This document shows positions 8,156 to 16,098 of a stretch of DNA of 64,000 nt, piece by piece. Source of the stretch: Acidobacteriota bacterium (lineage in GTDB: Bacteria > Acidobacteriota > Terriglobia > Terriglobales > Acidobacteriaceae); NCBI GenBank assembly GCA_003225555.1, contig QIAM01000022.1, forward strand, positions 1-64,000, given 5' to 3'. Position numbers and translations under genes: made by a program. The notes below the pieces were generated by a model that worked only from the letters and a program-made list of their open reading frames with translations, did not search any database and had not been told where the DNA came from. Numbering within the stretch: position 1 is the stretch's first letter; every line of letters starts with the position of its first letter.

Positions 8156-9262
8156 TTAGTGTTGGCCAGTGGTGCCGGGCGTCGGCGCGGTCATTAACTC
8201 CACAAACATCTTGTAGAACTTCTCAGCGTCGAGGTCGACCTGGATCTCAACGGCTTGCGGTACGAGTTTGGGTTTGTTGGTGTCAACCCAGGTGAGGGTG
8301 TCTCCATAGTTGGCGCCGTGATCGAGGTTCACGTCCATGAAGCGCATTTCCTTTTTTGTGATGATGCTTGGATCAAGCCAGGCGGCCGCGGCGAGTTCGT
8401 CCCACAAATAATCGTACTGACCTCGCAGATGTGCGTATTTGCCGATGTAGCGCGCTGTCGGCGAGTCTGAAGCCTTTATGCGGTTCAGCAATTCGGCGGT
8501 CATATTTGTCTTTACCGAGATGTCTACGGTCGTGCATACAATTTTCCTCCAAGGGGCATGCAGCACGGAGTGAGCAGCTTCAGCATCGAACCACAAATTG
8601 AACTCGCGCCGCGGAGTGTCGGTAAATTCGGGATCGGTAGTCTGAGGATGCAGGCTGGCGCCCATGAACACCAATTCTTTTGCGAGGCTGGGGAATTCCG
8701 GATCGAGCGAAATGGCCAGCGCGAGATTGGTCATGGGGCCGCCCTCGTAAATCGTTACTTCGTGCGGAAACTTGTGCACCATGCGGACCATGAAATGAGC
8801 GGCATCTTCGTCGCTGGGCTTGGTGTTGGGCTTGCCTTCCGGCATGTCTCCAAGATCGTGGGCTGGATGATACAGCTTCGGAGTCCATGCTCCCAGCCAG
8901 GCAACTGACCCATAGCGCTGTTCCCAGAGTTCAGTTTCGTCCTTGCGCCGCACTAGTGGATACTCTGCTCCAGGAACGACTGGAATGTCGGCGCGCCCGA
9001 TGAGTTCGAGCATGCGCAGGGTGTGCGCCAATTCTGCCTTGAGCCACTGGTCGCCGGTGACCACGGTGATGCCAAGAACCTCCGTCTTCGGAGACTGGAT
9101 GAGCACCAGCATCGCCTGCTGGTCGCTTCCGGCAGGTCCGGCGGCGTCCTGATCAATAATGACCTTCTGCTTCTCAATGGCCTGGGCCGGAGCCGCGGCG
9201 GCGAGGCACAGAACGAGCAATGCCATTGTGGAACGATGAAAAAGGCCGGCAGATATCATCAA
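8156..9262 (-). CDS. Exported nucleoside hydrolase-like protein, divergent metal site
   Basis: The protein has 368 residues, with a signal peptide ending near PAQA and a GAGGTG ribosome binding site nine bases before ATG 9262. The fold is inosine-uridine nucleoside hydrolase (IU_nuc_hydro): VIIDQD near the start, EVLGITVVTGD, ADIPVVPGAEYPL, VTIYEGGPMTNLALA (the G-P-x-T-N loop) and LWDELAAAAWLDPSI with the C-terminal Asp. The usual DxDxxxDD calcium site is altered: the loop carries a three-residue insertion, and its second paired Asp is Gln (SDQQAM). It may hydrolyse nucleosides in the periplasm, or bind another ligand. It opens the nucleoside/ribose gene group; a canonical homologue lies at 19767. 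Confidence 0.8.
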   Translation of the reverse strand: MMISAGLFHRSTMALLVLCLAAAAPAQAIEKQKVIIDQDAAGPAGSDQQAMLVLIQSPKTEVLGITVVTGDQWLKAELAHTLRMLELIGRADIPVVPGAEYPLVRRKDETELWEQRYGSVAWLGAWTPKLYHPAHDLGDMPEGKPNTKPSDEDAAHFMVRMVHKFPHEVTIYEGGPMTNLALAISLDPEFPSLAKELVFMGASLHPQTTDPEFTDTPRREFNLWFDAEAAHSVLHAPWRKIVCTTVDISVKTNMTAELLNRIKASDSPTARYIGKYAHLRGQYDYLWDELAAAAWLDPSIITKKEMRFMDVNLDHGANYGDTLTWVDTNKPKLVPQAVEIQVDLDAEKFYKMFVELMTAPTPGTTGQH

Positions 9263-9474
9263 TGCACCTCAGAAGGATTGAGAAGTAAGAATAAGCTTTC
9301 CCGCTGAATTTGCCGAATTTGGAAAGGAACGAATCGTAACGTCGCCGTGCAGGATGGGCCATCATTCCAAGACGCGTGTGGTTTACCTGTCAATTGCGAA
9401 TCGCGGACTCAGCAACTAAAATTAGGCACCAACGAAACAAGAGATTGATTGTTTTCTTCCAGCGTTCCTGTCGC

Positions 9475-11127
9475 ATGAGCATTTCTTGCCTGACCGCGCG
9501 CAAGTTCGGATATATCGGAACCACGCTTGCATTAAGGGTTATCGTCGGAGTCGCGTCTCTAGGTTCGTTCGTCCAAGGGCAATCTCAGACGGCTGCCGAT
9601 TTGGCTACGCTGCAAGGTACGGTACGAGATTCGAGCGGCCATCTGGTAGATGCTGCCAGTGTCTCATTGCAGACGAAGGGGACCGAAATTCTTTCCAAGC
9701 TCACGGACTCGGCTGGGCAGTACCGGTTTTCCGGTCTTCATGAAGGTATCTACGCGTTGCATGGCAGGCGAGCCGGAGACGGCGAGGCATCGGTCGACGG
9801 GATTGTCCTCGAGAGACAACGAGTTAAGAACGTTGATCTCATTCTAGGCTCGTCGGAGTCTCGAACAAAGGACCCCTCCATGGGCGCTCCGGAGTTCTAC
9901 GACCAACCCAGCTTCACGGTTGCGGGAGTGACCGATCCTTCGAACCTGGGGGGACACGGCTCCGACACAACGGTACGGACCAAGGAATCTTTGGCGAAGG
10001 CGGCAGCTTCGCTGGGTGGAGAAGTGGCCAATGGTTCCCAGCCGAAGTCGTCGGCGTCGCAATCGGAAAAGATTCTGAGGGAGGCCGCCGAGCGCGAACC
10101 AGAAAATTTCGACGCCAATTATCGATTAGCAAAGTTGCTGGTCGATGAAGCGAAGGCTCGGGAGGCGCTCCCGTACCTGGAGCGGGCGTCGCGGCTGAAT
10201 CCCGGCAGTTATGACAGCACCTATGAAAAGGCGGTCGCTTACGAAGCTTTAGGAGAATATGAAAACGCCCGCCTGAATGCCCATGCCTTGCTCGCCCGGC
10301 AGGAGAGGGCCGAAGTGCATCACTTGCTGGGCAACGTAGAAGAAAGGGCGGGGAACCCTCTGCCGGCGGTTCGCGAGTACCAGCGCGCCGCGGAACTGAA
10401 TCCGAGTGAAGCGTACCTCTTCGACTGGGGAGCCGAATTGCTGATCCATCGCGCTCCGGAGCCGGCCATTGAGGTCTTCGGTAAGGCGAATCGCTTGTTT
10501 CCGCAATCGGCTCGAATGCTCGTCGGGTTAGGGGCGGCGGAGTATGGCCGCGGATTTTACGGCCAAGCGGCGCAGCATCTCTGCGCAGCCTCAGATCTGA
10601 ATCCCGATGATCCGGCCCCGTATCGCTTCATGGGCAGGATGCAGAATGTCGAAAGCCCGCAAGCCGAAGCGGTCAGCGAGCGACTGGAGCGCTTTGCCCA
10701 TCTTCAACCAGAGAATGCCGAAGCCAATTACTACTACGCGCTTGATCTTAGGAGGTGGCGCAAAGGCCCGGACGATCCCTCGACTTCGCGGGTCGAAGGC
10801 CTGCTGCAAAGGGCGGTGCGCCTCGAACCCAAGTTCAGCGAAGCATATCTGCAGCTAGGTATTCTCTATGCGGAGCAACGGAACTTTCCGCAAGCGGTTG
10901 CGGCATATCGGAGGGCGATCGAGGCGAATCCTCGGCTCGAAGAGGCGCATTACCGGTTGGCGCAGGTCTACAGGCAAACGGGCGAGGAAGCACAGGCGCA
11001 TGCGGAACTCACGCTCTATGAGCAGATAACAAAAGAGAACACGGGCGAGATTGAGCGTGAGCGGCGTGAGATCAAGCAGTTTGTGTACACGCTGCGGGAT
11101 CGAACCCCAGAGTCGCCTCGGAAATAG
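9475..11127 (+). CDS. Exported carboxypeptidase-regulatory-like domain + TPR protein
   Basis: I place the start at ATG 9475, which puts a hydrophobic export segment (TTLALRVIVGVASLGSFVQG) at the N-terminus; the frame is open upstream to a GTG at 9376. After the signal comes a carboxypeptidase regulatory-like (CarboxypepD_reg, transthyretin-fold) domain at residues 45-125 (LQGTVRDSSGHLVDAASVSL ... DSAGQYRFSGL). Then follow a low-complexity linker and at least eight TPRs from about residue 190 (ANYRLAKLLVDEAKAREALP, YLQLGILYAEQRNFPQAVAA). The same regulatory domain opens the TonB receptor encoded convergently downstream. It is probably an envelope scaffold; the specific role is unknown. Confidence 0.8.
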   Translation: MSISCLTARKFGYIGTTLALRVIVGVASLGSFVQGQSQTAADLATLQGTVRDSSGHLVDAASVSLQTKGTEILSKLTDSAGQYRFSGLHEGIYALHGRRAGDGEASVDGIVLERQRVKNVDLILGSSESRTKDPSMGAPEFYDQPSFTVAGVTDPSNLGGHGSDTTVRTKESLAKAAASLGGEVANGSQPKSSASQSEKILREAAEREPENFDANYRLAKLLVDEAKAREALPYLERASRLNPGSYDSTYEKAVAYEALGEYENARLNAHALLARQERAEVHHLLGNVEERAGNPLPAVREYQRAAELNPSEAYLFDWGAELLIHRAPEPAIEVFGKANRLFPQSARMLVGLGAAEYGRGFYGQAAQHLCAASDLNPDDPAPYRFMGRMQNVESPQAEAVSERLERFAHLQPENAEANYYYALDLRRWRKGPDDPSTSRVEGLLQRAVRLEPKFSEAYLQLGILYAEQRNFPQAVAAYRRAIEANPRLEEAHYRLAQVYRQTGEEAQAHAELTLYEQITKENTGEIERERREIKQFVYTLRDRTPESPRK

Positions 11128-11252
11128 GAGCAGACTCCTGACGCCCTGCTACTTGCTGTGGCACCAGGGCGCCTTGAGGGTTGTGGAAAATAGGAAGGCA
11201 GACTGAATCTTGCCCAGTCTGCCGAGGAGAGGTGCTCTGGATCAAGTCCGCC

Positions 11253-14200
11253 CTAGAAGTTCAGCTTGAGGGCGAACTGAATCACGCGTGGGTTGTTTAC
11301 TGTCCCGTTCACCACGCCGAAACTCGACCCTGCGTTAATGTCCTGCATCTGGCTAGCGCCACCCTGCAGGTAGAACTGAGCATGGTTCCAGGCGTTGAAG
11401 AACTCAGCACGGAAGTCCAATCTCATGTCTTCGTAGGGTAACGGGAAATGCTTGATGAAGGAGAGATCTGTGTTCACAAAACGAGGGCCGTAGACTGGTG
11501 CGCGGTTGGAATTGCCCAGTTTTCCGGGTGCTGCAGTCGCAAACGCGCAGGGATTAAACCAATTCTTGAGGGTATGCACTTGGGCGGGCGCAACGCAGGT
11601 TGGATTCGCCGCCACCGTTCCCCCTTTATTGGGGTCCCCCACCTGATCTGGACGGTTCAGGTTGTTCCCGTTCCACGAGAAACCGACGCCAGAACCGTTG
11701 GCGCTGTCGACCACAAAGAGGGGAAACCCTGACGTTGCCCGCTCGATCACATCCACTTCCCAGTTTCCCAAGACGGCATTGATGGCCCCGTTCCAGTTAG
11801 CGCCGAACTGCTTACCCTTTCCGAAGGGCAAGTCATAAGTCACGCTGGCCGTGAACTGATGATTAAGGTTAAGCACAGACAAGGCCCAATCCGCCCTGCT
11901 TGTGCCCGGCAACGGATAGTAAGTGGCGCCCGGAAAGGTCCCCAAACCATCCGGCATTCCGGAGTCGAACGTCCGTGAGTAGGTGTAGCCCAATAGGGCA
12001 TAAAGTCCATGCCGGACGCTCTTGGTCTCGGCCTTGATCTGGAGAGAATCGTAATGAGCTTTGCCGACGTCGTTTATGTTAGCAATCGTCAGTGGGAACA
12101 GGAACGTTGGTGCGCCCCATTTGGGCGAGAATGACCCGCCGCCCGGAGCGCAGCCCAGTTTGTACGTGGGGTCATAGTTTGAACTTGTCGGATCGCATGC
12201 ACTTGGCGATCCCACGTTCAGGTTCAAACCGCCGACCAGGATGTGAGAACTGCGAGAACCCGCATATCCTGCTGTCAGCACGACATTACCGGGCAACTGG
12301 TGCTCGATATTCACGTTGAACTGTTGCACTCGGCCCTGCTTGAAATTAAGGTTTTGAGATTGCAGCGTACCCGGGAAGGACTGTGGGCTCGGAGGCGCGG
12401 TGATCGGCACTAGATTATTGTTGAGGTCGAGCTGGAGGAAAAGGTATTGATTGCCGCAGTTGGCGGGTTGAGCCTGAGCCGAATTGTTAAAAGGGCATGT
12501 AAAAATGAAGTTGTCCGACTCAGCAAAGTAAGGTGGGTTCTCCCATAAGCCCTGGCCGCCTTGGTTCCATGATGAATCGTGGAAGATGGCATAGCCGCCG
12601 CGTACCGCCGTCTTTTGGGACCCAAACGGCTTCCAGGCTACGCCAATGCGAGGCTCGAAAGCAGTCTTATCCATTTGGATGCCGACTCGCCCGTCTGAGC
12701 GAACGCAGATTGTGCAAGCACCAAAGTCTGCCGAACCTGCCACAAAGAACTTGCCGCTGTTGAAGTCGAAGTTGGCTTGGCGATTCGCTGCCTCGGTGAT
12801 CGGTGTCACGAGGGCCCACGCCAAGCCCAAGTTTAGGGTCAAGTCCTGAGTTACGCGCCAGTTGTCCTCGACAAAGGGGCGGAACAGTTTCCAGCGACGG
12901 CCCGTCGTTGCGCCAAAAAATGTTTGATCATGGATTCCCCCGCCCAACTGGCCAAGCAAGAGATCGGCGGTGGCGTCGCCTGTAAGGCCGAAGTTAATGT
13001 AGAAGCCGTCCTGGAAGGCGTTAGTCTCAACATTCATCTGCTGTGCCCGGAATCCAGCACCGATCTTGATGTCGTGCCTGCCACGAATCATGTCGAAGGA
13101 ATCTGAAATCTGGAAGACGTTGGTTCCGCCCTGGAAGGGGGCAAAGCCACGATCTCCCAGCGCCCAATAATTGTTCATCAGGGTGGAACTCATGCCACAA
13201 CTCACGCAGTCCTTGGTAGATTGCGTCACAACCCCGGCAGGGGCGTTCGGGCATTTGCTATTCAGATTTGCGCCCAAAATGCCTATGTTGGCGGCCGTGC
13301 AGCTCCCATCTCCAAACGACAGGATGTGGTTAAAAATCCGATTATAGCCGGCGGTGACCTGGTTGATGTTGCGATCGGAGAAAATGTGCGTTTCCGAGAC
13401 CGCTACGTTGCGGCCGTGATTGGTGATGTTCTGAGTACTCCCAAAGGCGTTCGCTTCGGCGAATCCCGGCGAGCCACCCGGAACAAAGGAGGTCGCTTGA
13501 TCGTAACTGAAGCGCGCAAAGGCAGAATCTTTGCTTGAGAAATTGTGATCGAGTCTGATGTCGAACTCACCTTCGTTGAGCCGTCTGACCGGCACATTCG
13601 AGAAGTTGGTCAGGGTGTCCGGATTGATGACGTTGGTCTGCGGATAAAGCTTCATCATTGCCAAACCCGTAGGATCAACGAACGGATTCACGGTTGGATC
13701 GAACATATTCGAAGGAATCTTGTTGCAATTTACTCCCGCTGGCTGAACGCCGCCCGCACCAGCGGGTAAGGGGTTTCCCGAGCCGTCGCATTGGAAGGCT
13801 CCGAAGGTATAGGGACTCAGAATGTCGCCAAAACCGTTGGCGTTTTTGGGCTTATTAACGAAGTCGAAGATCTCGGGACGGGCCATGCCCAACGGATCAA
13901 GGCTATAGTCCCCGGTCAGCATCGCCGACGTCGGAATGAGCCCGCTAAAGGGTATGCCGTGGCGCTGCCTTTTCCCCTGATAATCGACGAAGAAGAACGT
14001 CTTGTCTTTCTGGATTGCCCCACCCAGAGCCGCGCCAAACTGATTAAGATTGAATTGTTCCTTCTTCACCGCGAAAAAGCTTTTCGCATCGAGCGAGGTA
14101 TTGCGGAAGAACTCGAACACTGATCCGTGAAGCTTGTTCGCGCCCGACTTGGTCGTAATCAGCACAGTCGGACCCGCGCGTGTGCCGAACTCCGCAGAGT

Positions 14201-14906
14201 AGTTGTAGGTAAGAACCTTGAATTCCTGGATGGCATCGATCGAAGGCAAAATCGATATGCCACCCGCCGTCAGTTCGTTATTGTCGATACCATCAAACAG
14301 CCAATCTGTACTCTGGGCTCGTGACCCGCCGACTGAGAGGGAATAAGTCCCGCGCGCCGCCACTTCGCTGCTCGCACCCTGGGTGAAAAAACTGTTTGGG
14401 TTGGTTTCCTGCGTTACGCCTGGGGTCAGTGTCGCCAATTGAACAAAATCGCGTCCGTTCAGGGGGAGATCGGCGACCTGTTGGGCAGTAATGACCTGTC
14501 CCAGCGTTGGGTTCGTGGTTTGTACCGCAACTTCGGTGGCGCTGACTTCAACGGACGTGGTTACTGATGCGGGCACAAGCTTGAAATCCAGTTCGCGATG
14601 TTCGTCCACCTGCAGGCGTTGATCTTTGCTTTCGGCGCTCTTGAAGCCCGGTGCTTCGACGCGGATGGTGTAATCGCCGACGCCCAGGAGGGGGACCAGA
14701 TAGTGGCCGCTGTCATCGGTGGTGGCCTCGCGGGAAATATTTGTAGCCTGGGCAATAATCGTGATCTTGGCACCTGCCACCACGGCTCCGGAATTGTCGG
14801 AGACTGTGCCGGAAAAACTACCTGTTGCCTGACCGAGCAACAACGGGCAGACAGGAAGCAGGATTGAACAGAAAAACACAACGAGCAGGCTCTTCTTGGT
14901 CAACAT
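11253..14906 (-). CDS. TonB-dependent receptor, Oar/CarboxypepD_reg type
   Basis: This outer-membrane receptor has 1217 residues, starting at ATG 14906 behind GGGGAG. Order of parts: signal peptide (1-25), carboxypeptidase-regulatory domain (about 28-115, GSFSGTVSDNSGAVVAGA), plug (about 120-245, with DLPLNGRDFVQLATLTPGV and SVGGSRAQSTDWLFDGIDNN), then a long beta barrel ending in the aromatic C-terminus ALKLNF. The family imports large or scarce substrates, often saccharides, using TonB energy. Ligand cannot be read from sequence. It lies just downstream of rbsK-ALDH-deoC on the same strand, with its own promoter candidate, so uptake of nucleosides, ribose derivatives or nucleic-acid debris is a reasonable inference. 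Confidence 0.9.
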   Translation of the reverse strand: MLTKKSLLVVFFCSILLPVCPLLLGQATGSFSGTVSDNSGAVVAGAKITIIAQATNISREATTDDSGHYLVPLLGVGDYTIRVEAPGFKSAESKDQRLQVDEHRELDFKLVPASVTTSVEVSATEVAVQTTNPTLGQVITAQQVADLPLNGRDFVQLATLTPGVTQETNPNSFFTQGASSEVAARGTYSLSVGGSRAQSTDWLFDGIDNNELTAGGISILPSIDAIQEFKVLTYNYSAEFGTRAGPTVLITTKSGANKLHGSVFEFFRNTSLDAKSFFAVKKEQFNLNQFGAALGGAIQKDKTFFFVDYQGKRQRHGIPFSGLIPTSAMLTGDYSLDPLGMARPEIFDFVNKPKNANGFGDILSPYTFGAFQCDGSGNPLPAGAGGVQPAGVNCNKIPSNMFDPTVNPFVDPTGLAMMKLYPQTNVINPDTLTNFSNVPVRRLNEGEFDIRLDHNFSSKDSAFARFSYDQATSFVPGGSPGFAEANAFGSTQNITNHGRNVAVSETHIFSDRNINQVTAGYNRIFNHILSFGDGSCTAANIGILGANLNSKCPNAPAGVVTQSTKDCVSCGMSSTLMNNYWALGDRGFAPFQGGTNVFQISDSFDMIRGRHDIKIGAGFRAQQMNVETNAFQDGFYINFGLTGDATADLLLGQLGGGIHDQTFFGATTGRRWKLFRPFVEDNWRVTQDLTLNLGLAWALVTPITEAANRQANFDFNSGKFFVAGSADFGACTICVRSDGRVGIQMDKTAFEPRIGVAWKPFGSQKTAVRGGYAIFHDSSWNQGGQGLWENPPYFAESDNFIFTCPFNNSAQAQPANCGNQYLFLQLDLNNNLVPITAPPSPQSFPGTLQSQNLNFKQGRVQQFNVNIEHQLPGNVVLTAGYAGSRSSHILVGGLNLNVGSPSACDPTSSNYDPTYKLGCAPGGGSFSPKWGAPTFLFPLTIANINDVGKAHYDSLQIKAETKSVRHGLYALLGYTYSRTFDSGMPDGLGTFPGATYYPLPGTSRADWALSVLNLNHQFTASVTYDLPFGKGKQFGANWNGAINAVLGNWEVDVIERATSGFPLFVVDSANGSGVGFSWNGNNLNRPDQVGDPNKGGTVAANPTCVAPAQVHTLKNWFNPCAFATAAPGKLGNSNRAPVYGPRFVNTDLSFIKHFPLPYEDMRLDFRAEFFNAWNHAQFYLQGGASQMQDINAGSSFGVVNGTVNNPRVIQFALKLNF

Positions 14907-14990
14907 CAGAACGCTCCCCGGCGGCCCTGGTCACGCACAGGGCTCAACCTACCCACATCTGAAAGTTTGTAATTTGATCTGGCGCAAGAC

Positions 14991-15018
14991 GATATGACGA
15001 GTCACGTCGCCTTGTCAA
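14991..15018 (-). promoter_or_regulatory. Candidate promoter of the TonB receptor gene with an overlapping inverted repeat
   Basis: Reading the minus strand, a perfect TTGACA -35 hexamer (15018-15013) is followed after 16 bases by CATATC (14996-14991), about 85 bases upstream of the receptor start. The spacer contains the inverted repeat TGAC-n2-GTCA (14995-15004), a plausible operator. The -10 is weak, so an activator or a slightly different -10 register is possible. Confidence 0.4.
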
Positions 15019-15063
15019 CCAGAATGCGGTAAGAACCGGCGGTCAGGAACATCGTTTTTTGCA

Positions 15064-16002
15064 TCATTGGGATTTGCTTCGCATTGCCCACTGAGCGTCG
15101 TAGCGGGCGCGATCATAGAAGGACTTTTGAGTTCCCACGCCGGTGGTCGACAGTCCGGCATACAGATTTGCGCGCAGAACGGCTTCGCGCTCGGGCAGGC
15201 CTTCGCCCAAAAATACGGCGAAGCTGCCGATGAAAGCGTCGCCGGCACCCGTGCTGTCGATGCTTTTTACCGGAAAGGCGGGCATATGCTCGATGCCGTT
15301 GCGGCTTGCCAGCACCGAGCCGTTCGACCCCAGGGTAAGGATAACTCCTGACAACCCATTCGCTAAAAGCTTCTCCGCGCACTTCTTCGCATCTTCGGGA
15401 GAGCGGACCGGCATTTTGGTGATGGCCTCGGCTTCGCTCTCGTTAGGGATGAAATAGTCGAGTCCAGCGAGGGCGCTGATCTCAATCGGTTGGGCGGGGG
15501 CCGGATTGACAATGCAACGAATGCCGTTCTTACGAGCAAAAGTAACGGTGTAGTACACGGTCTCGAGTGGAATTTCGAATTGCAGGACGATGCAATCGAC
15601 GGTCTTAAGCAGGTCGGCTGCGGCGTCCACGTCGGCGGGCTTCAGCAGATCATTCGCGCCCTTTACGACAAAAATACGGTTCTGGCCGTCTGGCTCGACA
15701 AAAATCGGGGCTACGCCGCTGGAGACTCCTCCAATCTGTTTCACATGCGTGGTGTCGATGCCCTGCTTCTGGAAGTTCTGAATCGTCGCGGGTCCGAACA
15801 AGTCGCTGCCGACTCTCGCAATCATGAACACTTCGGCGCCGCAGAGCCGGGCAGCCACGGCCTGGTTCGCCCCTTTGCCTCCAAAGCCAAGATCGAACTT
15901 CTGGCCGAAGATGGTCTCGCCCGCTTTCGGGAAACGGTCGCTGAAGGTGGTCAAGTCGATATTTGCGCTGCCGATTACCGCGATACGAGGGCGCTTGGCC
16001 AT
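15064..16002 (-). CDS. rbsK: Ribokinase (PfkB family)
   Basis: The protein has 312 residues, the normal length for ribokinase. Visible motifs: sugar-binding GSANIDLT at the start, the PfkB signature GFGGKGANQAVAA (residues about 38-50), NPAPA, ATP-site region ILTLGSNGSV, and the anion-hole/catalytic-base motif DSTGAGDAFIGSFA near residue 245. It phosphorylates D-ribose (and in some members 2-deoxyribose) at O5. It is the last gene of a minus-strand series deoC - ALDH - rbsK (96-base gap after ALDH). In this context it would phosphorylate sugars released by the nucleoside hydrolases; if it accepts deoxyribose it feeds DeoC directly. Confidence 0.9.
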   Translation of the reverse strand: MAKRPRIAVIGSANIDLTTFSDRFPKAGETIFGQKFDLGFGGKGANQAVAARLCGAEVFMIARVGSDLFGPATIQNFQKQGIDTTHVKQIGGVSSGVAPIFVEPDGQNRIFVVKGANDLLKPADVDAAADLLKTVDCIVLQFEIPLETVYYTVTFARKNGIRCIVNPAPAQPIEISALAGLDYFIPNESEAEAITKMPVRSPEDAKKCAEKLLANGLSGVILTLGSNGSVLASRNGIEHMPAFPVKSIDSTGAGDAFIGSFAVFLGEGLPEREAVLRANLYAGLSTTGVGTQKSFYDRARYDAQWAMRSKSQ

Positions 16003-16098
16003 AAGGGATCGAGTCTGCCGCGGTGTTTTGAACTGAAAGTCGAAGAACGCCGAGTCTAGTCAGCGCGTTGGATGGTTGTCAATGGAGTGTGGCCAGTG

